Part shown: piece by piece, positions 1 through 11,743 of the stretch
Position numbering within the stretch: position 1 is the stretch's first letter
How the letters are laid out: each line of letters begins with the position of its first letter
From: Fen-999 sp035654135
GTDB taxonomy: Bacteria > Pseudomonadota > Gammaproteobacteria > Burkholderiales > Rhodocyclaceae
Reading direction: 5' to 3'
Assembly: GCA_035654135.1 (NCBI GenBank)
Contig: DASRXN010000066.1
Span: forward strand, 1 to 15,971
Length of the DNA stretch: 15,971 nt
Translations under genes and position numbers: made by a program
Notes under the pieces: model-generated
What the model was told of the DNA's origin: nothing
What the model saw: only the letters and a program-made list of their open reading frames with translations
Databases searched by the model: none

Positions 1-84
1 GCATCCTGGCGCGGCCGGCGGCAGCGGCGTTGCGCACGCCGTCAGAAGAATGATCGATGCGAATGAAATCAGGAAGCGGTACAT
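1..84 (-). CDS. N-terminal fragment of a lipoprotein (cut by the left edge)
   Basis: Reading the minus strand from the ATG at 84-82 gives 28 codons with no stop before the window ends. The translation begins MYRFLISFASIILLTACATP. This is a textbook lipoprotein signal peptide: one early arginine, a hydrophobic stretch at about residues 4-15, and a lipobox LTAC with the lipidated cysteine at residue 17. A Pro/Ala-rich linker follows. The protein should be exported and lipidated; in Gram-negative bacteria this usually means anchoring in the inner leaflet of the outer membrane. It diverges from the DUF815 gene with 46 nt between starts, so the two promoters must share that gap. The visible part says nothing about enzymatic function. 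The Shine-Dalgarno upstream is weak. I am fairly confident of the signal peptide and cannot identify the family. Confidence 0.6.
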   Translation of the reverse strand, partial: MYRFLISFASIILLTACATPLPPAAPGC

Positions 85-130
85 GTTCTGCTACAGTTGA
101 GACGTCATTAACCCGTGCAGCTTACCCGAA

Positions 131-994
131 GTGGAACTCGACAAATTCCTCCAGCGCGCCGAAGGTCTGCTCGCCCGCATCGAGGGCCTGCTGCCGGCAC
201 CGGTGCCGGCATCCGACTGGAGCGCGAAGGCGTTCCGCTGGCGCCGCCGGCAGGGTCGCGGCTTTCTCGAAGCCGTGCGCCATCCTCACCGCATCCGACT
301 CGACGACCTGCGGGCAGTCGATGAACAGAAGACACGCATCGAACAGAATACCCGCCAGTTCGTCGCCGGCCGGACTGCCAACAATGTGTTGCTGACGGGT
401 GCCCGCGGCACCGGCAAGTCGTCGCTGATCAAGGCCGTGCTGCACCGGTTCGCCACCAAGGGCCTGCGTCTGATCGAGGTCGACAAGCACGATCTGGCCG
501 ACCTGGCGGAGATCGTCGACCTGATTGCCGAGCGGCCGGAGCACTTCATCATTTTCTGCGACGATCTCTCGTTCGAAGCCTCGGAGCCGGGCTACAAGGC
601 ACTGAAATCGGTGCTCGACGGATCGATCGCCGGCATGCCCGAGAACCTGCTGATCTACGCCACCTCCAACCGCCGCCACCTGATGCCGGAGTCGATGGCG
701 GAGAACCTGCAAGTGCAGCGCGCCGAAAACGGCGAGATCCATCCCGGCGAAACCACCGAGGAGAAGGTATCGCTGTCGGAACGCTTCGGTCTCTGGCTCT
801 CCTTCTACCCGTTCGATCAAGATGCCTACCTCGCCATCTGCGAACACTGGCTCACGGTCTTCGGCGTCGATCGAAAGTCAGCCGTGACGGCACGCCACGA
901 AGCGCTGCAATGGGCACTTGCCAGAGGCTCACGCAGCGGTCGCGTCGCCTGGCAGTTTGCGCGCGATTACGCAGGAAGGCTGACCAAGCGGTGA
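131..994 (+). CDS. DUF815-family ATP-binding protein (AAA+-like ATPase)
   Basis: This 287-aa protein has the layout of the DUF815 family, soluble AAA+-related ATPases common beside nudix genes in betaproteobacteria and of unknown cellular role. A Walker A (GARGTGKSS) lies at residues 90-98, a Walker B with two acidic residues (FIIFCDDLSF) at 139-148, and a sensor-like segment ATSNRRHLMPE from about 177. The family's SERFGLWLSF stretch follows at about 216-225. The N-terminal 80 residues are helical and basic. The start is GTG at 131; there is no good ribosome binding site, but the family-like N-terminus (LDKFLQRAEGLL) begins right there. The stop overlaps the GTG start of the next gene by 4 nt (GTGA, 991-994), so the pair is probably translationally coupled. 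The ATPase assignment is firm; substrate and partner are unknown. Confidence 0.88.
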   Translation: MELDKFLQRAEGLLARIEGLLPAPVPASDWSAKAFRWRRRQGRGFLEAVRHPHRIRLDDLRAVDEQKTRIEQNTRQFVAGRTANNVLLTGARGTGKSSLIKAVLHRFATKGLRLIEVDKHDLADLAEIVDLIAERPEHFIIFCDDLSFEASEPGYKALKSVLDGSIAGMPENLLIYATSNRRHLMPESMAENLQVQRAENGEIHPGETTEEKVSLSERFGLWLSFYPFDQDAYLAICEHWLTVFGVDRKSAVTARHEALQWALARGSRSGRVAWQFARDYAGRLTKR

Positions 995-1923
995 AGATCA
1001 CGCAGGTTGCCGCGGCGGTCATCGAGCGTCCGGACGGCAGCTTCCTGCTCGGCCAGCGCGCGCCCGACACCTTTTACCCTGGCTACTGGGAATTTCCCGG
1101 CGGCAAGGTGGAGCCGGGGGAAACTCCACGTGACGCGCTAGTCCGCGAACTCAGGGAAGAACTGGAAATCGAGGTTCTGCAGGCGACACCCTGGATCGTC
1201 CGCGAGCATGTCTATGAGCATGCGCATGTGCGGCTGCACTTCTTCCGCGTCAGTGAATGGCGGGGCGAAGTCAGGGACCACGTCCATGCGGCGCTCGAAT
1301 GGCAGCGGCCAGGCGCCACCACGGTGACGCCGATGCTGCCCGCCAATGCGCCGGTGCTGGCCGCACTCGATCTGCCGGATTTCTACGGCATCACCCACGC
1401 TCAAGAGATCGGCGTGGACGCACAGCTGGCGACACTGGAGCATTCGCTGAAGAACGGGCTGCGGCTGGTGCAACTACGCGAATCGCGCCTGCCTGCCGAT
1501 CGGCGCGAGCCCTTCGCCGCCGCGGCGGTGGCGCTCTGCCAGCGCCACAGCGCCCGGGTACTGGTCAACGGCGATGCGCAACTGGCCTGGGCTGTGGGCG
1601 CCGATGGCCTGCACCTGACTGGCGAACAATTGAAAGGCCTGCGCGGCCGGCCGAACTTTCCGCTGGTGGCCGCGTCCTGCCACGATGCGGCCGAGCTGAA
1701 GCGTGCCGCCGAATACCAACTCGACTTCGCCGTGCTCGGCGCCGTCAAGCCGACCGCCAGCCATCCCGGCCGTGAAGGCATCGGCTGGCCGGCTGTGGCG
1801 AAACTGCTGGAAAGCTATCCGCTGCCGGTCTATGCGATCGGCGGCCTTGGCCGGGAAGATCTCGATTCAGCGCGAGCCGCCGGCGCCCATGGCATCGCCG
1901 CCATCCGCGCCGCCTGGGTCTGA
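991..1923 (+). CDS. Nudix hydrolase (MutT-like) fused to a ThiE/TenI-like domain
   Basis: This is a two-domain protein of 310 aa. Residues 1-125 form a MutT-type Nudix domain with the box starting at G38: G-x5-E44-x7-R52-E53-L-R-E56-E57-L-E59-I60. MutT-type enzymes clean 8-oxo-dGTP from the nucleotide pool. The usual Gly before the last hydrophobic residue is Glu59 here. Residues 131-310 are a TIM-barrel ThiE/TenI-like domain (VQLRE, GADGLHL, KPTASHPG, YAIGGL). The fusion is known in proteobacteria; whether its second domain makes thiamine phosphate is doubtful. I chose GTG at 991 rather than the upstream ATG at 910, because the Nudix fold begins at VKITQVAAAV, AGGAAGG-like sequence lies just upstream (973-979), and the longer form would overlap DUF815 by 85 nt. 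The 3' end overlaps convergent yacG by 57 bp. Confidence 0.88.
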   Translation: MKITQVAAAVIERPDGSFLLGQRAPDTFYPGYWEFPGGKVEPGETPRDALVRELREELEIEVLQATPWIVREHVYEHAHVRLHFFRVSEWRGEVRDHVHAALEWQRPGATTVTPMLPANAPVLAALDLPDFYGITHAQEIGVDAQLATLEHSLKNGLRLVQLRESRLPADRREPFAAAAVALCQRHSARVLVNGDAQLAWAVGADGLHLTGEQLKGLRGRPNFPLVAASCHDAAELKRAAEYQLDFAVLGAVKPTASHPGREGIGWPAVAKLLESYPLPVYAIGGLGREDLDSARAAGAHGIAAIRAAWV

Positions 1924-2082
1924 ATCGCTCGCCGGCACCTGGTATTCCTCGTTGGCCCAGGCGCCCAGATCGATCTGCTTGCAGCGCTCGCAACAGAACG
2001 GCCGATAAGTATTTTCCGTACGCCACTCCACCTGTTTACCGCAGGTCGGGCAACTGACGACGGCAGGTTTCCTCTCGCTCAT
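1867..2082 (-). CDS. yacG: DNA gyrase inhibitor / zinc-binding protein YacG
   Basis: This small zinc protein (71 aa) has the YacG signature: CPTCGK near the start (C11, C14), then RPFCCERC (C30, C34) and IDLGAWANEEY. The four cysteines match the zinc ligands of E. coli YacG, which binds GyrB and inhibits gyrase. The last 20 residues form a low-complexity Gly/Asp/Ala tail that overlaps the end of the opposing Nudix gene by 57 bp. yacG starts 24 nt after the stop of the Cys-rich membrane protein, so it could be the distal gene of the rnf transcript. In other betaproteobacteria yacG more often sits by coaE and zapD (established knowledge). The upstream gap holds AGCGGCGCCGCT (2095-2106) and a possible -10 (TATACT, 2095-2090), so an own promoter is possible. 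Shine-Dalgarno is poor. Confidence 0.9.
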   Translation of the reverse strand: MSERKPAVVSCPTCGKQVEWRTENTYRPFCCERCKQIDLGAWANEEYQVPASDSDPGGADGGDAMGAGGSR

Positions 2083-2106
2083 GCCGCCCAGTATAGCGGC
2101 GCCGCT

Positions 2107-2307
2107 TTAGCCCAGATGACAAGAGGACGTGTTCGGATCGCAGCCGCTGCCGGCAGTGCAGGAACAGCAGTCCTGCTTGCCTTCCTTGCGGAACGGACCG
2201 AGTTTCGGGTTGTTCCTGGCGAAACGCCTGTAGATACGCTCGACAACAATGCCGCCGATGGTCACGGCGAAAATGAAACCAATGGCCGTCAATAACGTGG
2301 TCAGCAT
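2107..2307 (-). CDS. Cys-rich one-helix membrane protein, last member of the rnf run
   Basis: This 66-aa protein has one hydrophobic helix at about residues 4-23, then a basic segment (ERIYRRFAR), then a cysteine-rich tail with C47, C48, C50, C56 and C63. By the positive-inside rule the tail should face the cytoplasm. The ATG lies 2 nt after the rnfA stop and a strong GGAGG-type ribosome binding site sits inside the rnfA end (2313-2318), so it is a real gene tied to rnfA. The topology recalls NqrM (DUF539), the small Cys-containing membrane protein needed to mature Na+-NQR, and also FeoB-associated Cys-rich proteins. NQR and Rnf share an intramembrane Fe-S site held by cysteines of NqrD/NqrE or RnfA/RnfE. 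I infer a metal or cluster delivery role for that site; I cannot assign it to a named family. Confidence 0.8.
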   Translation of the reverse strand: MLTTLLTAIGFIFAVTIGGIVVERIYRRFARNNPKLGPFRKEGKQDCCSCTAGSGCDPNTSSCHLG

Positions 2308-2309
2308 GA

Positions 2310-2891
2310 TCAGCCTCCGATGCCCGCGAAGCCCATGAAGGCCAGGGACAGCACCCCGGCCAACATCAGCGTCATGGCCGTGCCAGTCAGCACGCCGGGC
2401 ACGTTCGAGAGGTTCACCCGCTCCCGCACGCTGGCCAGCAGAGTCAATGCCAGCGTAAAACCGGCGCCGCCGCCCAGGGCAAAAGTAATCGATTGCAGGA
2501 AATCGTAGTCGCGGGCGGTCTGGAACAGTGCGACGCCGAGCACCGCGCAGTTGGTGGTAATCAGCGGCAGATAGATGCCCAGCGCGCGGAACAGCGAGGG
2601 GCTTTGTTTCTTGACGAACATTTCCACCAGTTGCACCGCCGCAGCGATCACCACGATGTAGCAGATGAGGCGCAGAAACTCGAGGTGTAGCGGCCCGAGC
2701 AACATGTTAAGCAAATAGGCCGACAGCGAAGCGATGGCGATGACAAACGTGGTGGCCAGGCCCAGCGGGAAGGCAACCGAAACGCTGTGGGTGACGCCCA
2801 GGAACGGGCACATGCCCAGGAACATCGCCAGCACGAAGTTGCCGGAGAGGATGGTATTAACCAGAATCTGGCCGAGGGATTCACGCACCAT
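2310..2891 (-). CDS. rnfA: Rnf complex integral membrane subunit RnfA
   Basis: RnfA is a six-helix inner-membrane subunit of the ferredoxin:NAD+ oxidoreductase, homologous to NqrE. At 193 aa it has the usual length. Two conserved half-motifs carry the cysteines, C28 in LGMCPFLGV and C115 in TTNCAVLGV; with the equivalent pair in RnfE they hold the Fe-S centre in the membrane core. I chose the ATG at 2891 over the longer open frame to 2990: it gives the family N-terminus (VRESLGQILVNTILSGNFVL) and has AAGGAG 6 nt upstream (2898-2903). The first 11 nt overlap the end of rnfE. The next gene, the Cys-rich small protein, starts 2 nt after the stop. Confidence 0.95.
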   Translation of the reverse strand: MVRESLGQILVNTILSGNFVLAMFLGMCPFLGVTHSVSVAFPLGLATTFVIAIASLSAYLLNMLLGPLHLEFLRLICYIVVIAAAVQLVEMFVKKQSPSLFRALGIYLPLITTNCAVLGVALFQTARDYDFLQSITFALGGGAGFTLALTLLASVRERVNLSNVPGVLTGTAMTLMLAGVLSLAFMGFAGIGG

Positions 2892-3555
2892 GACTGGCTC
2901 CTTGCGCGGTGAGACCGGTATCGCCACGATCCTTGCGTGCCCGATAAATGGCGAACAGCAGCAGCCAGCCGCCCATGACGAAGAAGCCACCTGGCGGCAG
3001 CACCATCACAACCCAGGGCTGGAAATTCGAACCGAACAGTGAGATACCGAGCAGCGTACCGTTGCCAAGAATCTCGCGCACGCCGCCGATCATGGTCAGG
3101 CCGACCGTGAAGCCCAGTCCCATGCCCGTAGCATTGAGGGTGGATGCCAGCGGCGGGTTCTTGGCGGCATGGGCTTCGGCACGGCCAAGCACCAGGCAAT
3201 TGGCGACGATCAGTTCGATGTAGGCGCCCAGCGCTTCCGACAATTCCAAGCTGATGGCCTGAATGGCGTACTCGACCACGGTGACGAAGGTGGCGATGAT
3301 GACGATGTAGGTGGCGATGCGCACTTCCTTCGGAATCATGTGCCGCATCACCGAAACCAGCCAGCACGAAGCGGCAAGGACAAAGGTAGTGGCCAGACCC
3401 ATGGAGATCGAGTTGATTGCCGATACCGTCACTGCCATGGTCGGGCACATGCCCAGCACCATGACAAACACGGGGTTGCGCTCCCAGATGCCCTCCATGA
3501 ATTCCTGCATGTTGCGAGGAGGCGTGCTGGTGCTGACTGAGCCTTGTGCACTCAT
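2881..3555 (-). CDS. rnfE: Rnf complex integral membrane subunit RnfE
   Basis: RnfE (224 aa) is the second of the paired six-helix subunits, homologous to NqrD and inverted in the membrane relative to RnfA. Family motifs are clear: ERNPVFVMVLGMCPTMAV with C37, and VANCLVLGRAEAHA with C120, the partner cysteines for the Fe-S site shared with RnfA. Hydrophobic segments cover about residues 29-45, 52-70, 78-97, 111-126, 145-160 and 180-203, followed by a short polar cytoplasmic tail. It starts inside the rnfG stop (ATGA, 3552-3555) and overlaps rnfA by 11 nt, so translation of the three genes is coupled. The N-terminal 13 residues are Ser/Thr-rich and longer than in many homologues. Confidence 0.95.
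   Translation of the reverse strand: MSAQGSVSTSTPPRNMQEFMEGIWERNPVFVMVLGMCPTMAVTVSAINSISMGLATTFVLAASCWLVSVMRHMIPKEVRIATYIVIIATFVTVVEYAIQAISLELSEALGAYIELIVANCLVLGRAEAHAAKNPPLASTLNATGMGLGFTVGLTMIGGVREILGNGTLLGISLFGSNFQPWVVMVLPPGGFFVMGGWLLLFAIYRARKDRGDTGLTAQGASHGA
2898..2903 (-). promoter_or_regulatory. Ribosome binding site of rnfA
   Basis: AAGGAG on the minus strand sits 6 nt before the ATG at 2891 and inside the 3' end of rnfE. It decides the rnfA start against the in-frame ATG at 2990. Confidence 0.75.
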
Positions 3556-4247
3556 GATTTCACCTTCAGTTTTTCCAGATTGGGCGCCAGCTTCGGTAGC
3601 AGGAACTGGGCGGCGTCATTGATGCCCTTGCCGACGGCACGCGAAGTCACGGTAGCGCCGGCGATGGCATCGATCTGCCATGGGTTGGTCTTGGTGCCAT
3701 GCTTTACCGTCTTCACTTCGTTGGCCAGGCCCTGGAGATCTTCCTTCAGCTTGACATCGAGCGACTTGAAGTTGGCCAGGAACTCCTTGTCGGTGAGAAT
3801 CTTGTCGCCGATGCCAGGTGTTTCCTTCATGGAGACCACACCGATGCCCTTGATGCACTGACACTCGGACTCGTAGCCGAACATGATGCGCACGGTATCA
3901 GCATAGCCCTTGGCCCCGGCCTCGGCTGCGATACCGGTCAACTTGCCGGCATCATCATAGGCGGCGTAGAACTTGGCCACTCCAGCCGGGGCATCTCCGC
4001 CCCCTGACTTGGCTGGTTCGATACCACCAGCCGGCAGCGCGTAATACTCGACGATGGACTTGGCGGTGGGCACGACCTTGAATACCGCCCGCTCCAAAGC
4101 TAAACGCCGGTTGGCATTGACGGCCGGCAACGTCACTTCATACGATCCGACGATGATCAGGCCACAGATTGCGGATACGATGCCGAGCACTCGCAGCAAC
4201 ACGCCGGTGGGCGTGGTGTTGGGAGCGGTAAGGGTTTCGGCACTCAT
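3552..4247 (-). CDS. rnfG: Rnf complex FMN-binding subunit RnfG
   Basis: RnfG (231 aa) carries a covalently bound FMN and has one N-terminal membrane helix (about residues 15-37) with the FMN domain outside the cytoplasmic membrane. The flavinylation site is DAIAGATVTS with T199 as the FMN-carrying threonine; the residue usually Ser or Thr two places before GA's end is Ala196 here. The KETPGIGDKI segment (141-150) is typical of the family. A CxC pair (C129, C131) lies in YESECQC just before it, a feature I associate with the clostridial/delta-type proteins more than with gammaproteobacterial RsxG. FMN attachment needs ApbE, which is not encoded in this window. The start overlaps the rnfD stop by 4 nt and the stop overlaps rnfE by 4 nt. 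Confidence 0.94.
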   Translation of the reverse strand: MSAETLTAPNTTPTGVLLRVLGIVSAICGLIIVGSYEVTLPAVNANRRLALERAVFKVVPTAKSIVEYYALPAGGIEPAKSGGGDAPAGVAKFYAAYDDAGKLTGIAAEAGAKGYADTVRIMFGYESECQCIKGIGVVSMKETPGIGDKILTDKEFLANFKSLDVKLKEDLQGLANEVKTVKHGTKTNPWQIDAIAGATVTSRAVGKGINDAAQFLLPKLAPNLEKLKVKS

Positions 4248-5407
4248 GACATGCTCCCGCTATCTCGTTTTGGCTTGTTCTTAAGGAACTCCCGCGTCGG
4301 TGTCACCGCGCCGGAATCCTCCCGCGAAATGTAGCTTGGGTTGAGCGGATAGGTGGCACCACGGCGTTTCGGCTTGCCGATGCCGCCCTTGCCGAATGGC
4401 TTCGGCTGTGAGATCTGCTCGATCAGAGGCGTGGCGGCGTTACCGATCAGAATCGCGTACATCACACCTTCGGGCAGGCCGCTGTAGTAGCGGATCACCA
4501 CCGTCAGCACGCCGATCATGCCGCCGTAGATCCACATACCGCGCGGTGTCACCGGTGACGTAACCATGTCGGTTGCCATATACACCGCGCCGAGTATGAG
4601 GCCGCCGGATAGCAGCATAAACAAGGGGCTCGGATAATGCCCCGGGTCATACATGAACAGACCCCAGGCGGCAACGCCGGCGCTGCCGAGGATGGCGGTC
4701 GGAATGCGCCAATCCATGTAGCGCATGAAGGCGAGATAGGCGCCGCAGATCAGGATCAACAGCGGCGACGGACCGACCGCCATATGCCCGGACAGCGAGG
4801 TCAACAGTTCCTGGGCGTTCGCCAGCACGCCCTCGAACTTCCACTTGGCCAGCGGCGTCGCCCCGGCCAGGGCATCAAGCTGTTTTTCCTTCAGCCAGAG
4901 CGCTGTTTCCGGAGGAACCATCAGCGGCCAGGCCAGCGACGAGGGAATGAACTCGGCGAAACGTCCGGGAAGGAAGGAAGGTGTATAGGTGGCAATGGCG
5001 GTGGGGAAAGCCGCCTGGGCAAAGGCTCTGCCGACCAGAGCCGGATTGAAGATGTTGTGGCCAAGGCCGCCAAAGATCGCCTTGCCGAGCACGATGGAGA
5101 TCGCGCCAGCGACAAAGCCCATCCAGAGCGGGAAGCCGGGCGGCAAAGTCAGCGCCAGCAGCAGGCCGGTGATGGTTGCGGAAAAGTCGCCGAGTCGGCC
5201 GGACTGGGTACCGGTGGTAATGAACCAGCGCTCGGTTAGCAGACAAGCCACCGTGGTCACCAGCATCATGGCCAAGGCCGAAATGCCATACTGGGTAATA
5301 TAAAAGGCACAGACAGGCAGCAGCGAGTAGACCACGCGGAGCATGATTTTCTCGACACTGCGCGACCCCTTGACGTGGGGTGCCGGACGGATTTCGACTG
5401 TACTCAT
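4244..5407 (-). CDS. rnfD: Rnf complex membrane FMN subunit RnfD
   Basis: RnfD (387 aa) is a polytopic membrane subunit, homologous to NqrB, that carries covalent FMN. Recognisable segments are GDFSATITGLLLALTLPP (about 73-90), GGLGHNIFNPALVGRAF (about 113-129), the flavin site DALAGATPL with T184, and the C-terminal half with MATDMVTSPVTPRG. Eight or more hydrophobic segments are visible. After the last helix there is an unusual polar, basic tail of roughly 55 residues (from about 333) rich in Lys, Arg and Pro, which should be cytoplasmic and is longer than in typical RnfD. The gene begins directly on the nucleotide after the rnfC TAG stop (TAGATG), and its end overlaps rnfG by 4 nt, so it is translated by coupling. 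Confidence 0.95.
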   Translation of the reverse strand: MSTVEIRPAPHVKGSRSVEKIMLRVVYSLLPVCAFYITQYGISALAMMLVTTVACLLTERWFITTGTQSGRLGDFSATITGLLLALTLPPGFPLWMGFVAGAISIVLGKAIFGGLGHNIFNPALVGRAFAQAAFPTAIATYTPSFLPGRFAEFIPSSLAWPLMVPPETALWLKEKQLDALAGATPLAKWKFEGVLANAQELLTSLSGHMAVGPSPLLILICGAYLAFMRYMDWRIPTAILGSAGVAAWGLFMYDPGHYPSPLFMLLSGGLILGAVYMATDMVTSPVTPRGMWIYGGMIGVLTVVIRYYSGLPEGVMYAILIGNAATPLIEQISQPKPFGKGGIGKPKRRGATYPLNPSYISREDSGAVTPTREFLKNKPKRDSGSMS

Positions 5408-6775
5408 CTATGCAGCCGCTTTCTCACGAAGAACCTGTTTCGCCACCCGGAACTGCTGCACGAGCGGAATATTGGACGGACAGACGTAGGTGCAGCAGCC
5501 GCACTCGAAACATTCACCGAGATGGTAGCTGCCGCCCATCGTTTCATACTCGCGTTTGGCTGCCAGCATGCCGAGCGTCGACGGATTGAGACCCATCGGG
5601 CAGGATTCAACGCATTCGCCGCACTTGATGCACGGATAGGTCTGCAAACGTTCGCGCTCGGCCATGTCCTCCTTGCGGAAGACCAGCACGCCCGATACGC
5701 CCTTGGTCACCGGAACGTCGAGCGATGCAATGGCCTGGCCCATCATCGGTCCACCGAGAATCACCTGCCTCGCCTCGGCTGGCGCCCCAGCGTAGTCGAG
5801 CACGAACTGTAATGGCGTACCGATGGGCACGCGGTAGTCGCCCGGCCGCGCCACGCCGGGGCCGGTAACGGTGACCACGCGCTCTGTCAGGCCGCGACCT
5901 TCGGGCAACAAACGGCCTAGCGCCGCCAGCGTGCCAACGTTATTGACCACCATACCCATCGAGATCGGCAGCGTGCCCGACGGAATCTCGACGCCGAACA
6001 GCGCCATGATCAGCATCTTTTCCGAACCCTGCGGATACTTGGTTGGCACCGCCTCAACGAATAATTCACCTTCAGGCACACCAGCCTCGTTGGCTCTGTC
6101 GATGGCCGCCTGCACTGCACGGACGGCATCGGGCTTGTTGTCCTCGATACCGACAATGCCGCGCATGGCGCCGGTGATGCGCATGGCGTAACGCATGCCG
6201 ATGATGAGCTCGTCCGCCTCTTCGACCATGACGCGATGGTCACAGGTGAGATATGGCTCGCACTCGCAGCCATTGACCACCAGGGTATGCACCTTGGCCT
6301 GTTTGGGTACCGAGAGTTTTGCGTGGGTCGGGAACGCCGCCCCACCCAAGCCGACCATACCCGTATCCCAGACGGCCTGCAGCAACTCGTCCGGCGTCGC
6401 CTGGTCGAGGTCGCGCGGCTGGCCCCACAGATCCTGCTGGCTAGCGCCGGCATGAGCGCGAATAACGATCGATGGAATCCAGGGACCACGCGCAGAAGGC
6501 CGCAGTTCGATGGCCTCGACTACGCCCGTTACCGGCGCATGGTGGGGAACCGACAGCCAGTCTTCGGTACGGGCGATGGGCTGGCCACGCACGACTTCCT
6601 CACCAACACGGACGATGGCCTTCGGAACCTTGCCAATGTGCTGGGACAGCGGGATCGTGAATACCGACGCATAAGGCAACCGGCGAATCGAGCGATCCGC
6701 GGTTGCCTCCTTTTCCGATGGCGGATGCACACCGCGCTCGAAAACCTCGCCACGAAAATAACTGAGCAGTTTCAT
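5408..6775 (-). CDS. rnfC: Rnf complex NADH-binding Fe-S subunit RnfC
   Basis: RnfC (455 aa) is the peripheral cytoplasmic subunit where NAD(H) and electrons meet. The N-terminal barrel (about 1-110) precedes the nucleotide/FMN fold with GLGGAAFPT at 142-150 and NGCECEPYLT from 168. An SLBB-type region follows, then two [4Fe-4S] motifs: CIKCGECVESCP (C382, C385, C388, C392) and CFECGCCTYVCP (C422, C425, C428, C432, with an extra C427). It ends 23 residues after the last cysteine, so it lacks the long Ala/Lys-rich C-terminal repeats of gammaproteobacterial RnfC/RsxC and resembles the compact clostridial form. It starts 15 nt after the oxidoreductase stop with only a weak ribosome binding site, and rnfD follows without a gap. 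Confidence 0.96.
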   Translation of the reverse strand: MKLLSYFRGEVFERGVHPPSEKEATADRSIRRLPYASVFTIPLSQHIGKVPKAIVRVGEEVVRGQPIARTEDWLSVPHHAPVTGVVEAIELRPSARGPWIPSIVIRAHAGASQQDLWGQPRDLDQATPDELLQAVWDTGMVGLGGAAFPTHAKLSVPKQAKVHTLVVNGCECEPYLTCDHRVMVEEADELIIGMRYAMRITGAMRGIVGIEDNKPDAVRAVQAAIDRANEAGVPEGELFVEAVPTKYPQGSEKMLIMALFGVEIPSGTLPISMGMVVNNVGTLAALGRLLPEGRGLTERVVTVTGPGVARPGDYRVPIGTPLQFVLDYAGAPAEARQVILGGPMMGQAIASLDVPVTKGVSGVLVFRKEDMAERERLQTYPCIKCGECVESCPMGLNPSTLGMLAAKREYETMGGSYHLGECFECGCCTYVCPSNIPLVQQFRVAKQVLREKAAA

Positions 6776-6790
6776 GTGGGCTCGGCCTGA

Positions 6791-11719
<4,929 letters not shown>

Positions 11720-11743
11720 GGCGTGCTCCTTGGATCTATGAAT

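Noticed and set aside
193..210. Perfect 18-bp palindrome GCCGGCACCGGTGCCGGC within the DUF815 gene
   Set aside because: It encodes a Pro/Ala stretch (PAPVPA) from GC-rich codons and has no loop or T run; codon use explains it.
910..990. Longer start for the Nudix-ThiE fusion at 910
   Set aside because: The added Arg-rich segment is the shadow of DUF815 coding sequence; GTG at 991 overlaps the DUF815 stop by 4 nt and starts the Nudix fold.
2892..2990. Longer RnfA start at 2990
   Set aside because: The extra 33 residues lie antisense-free but wholly within rnfE, have no family match, and the ATG at 2891 has AAGGAG 6 nt upstream.
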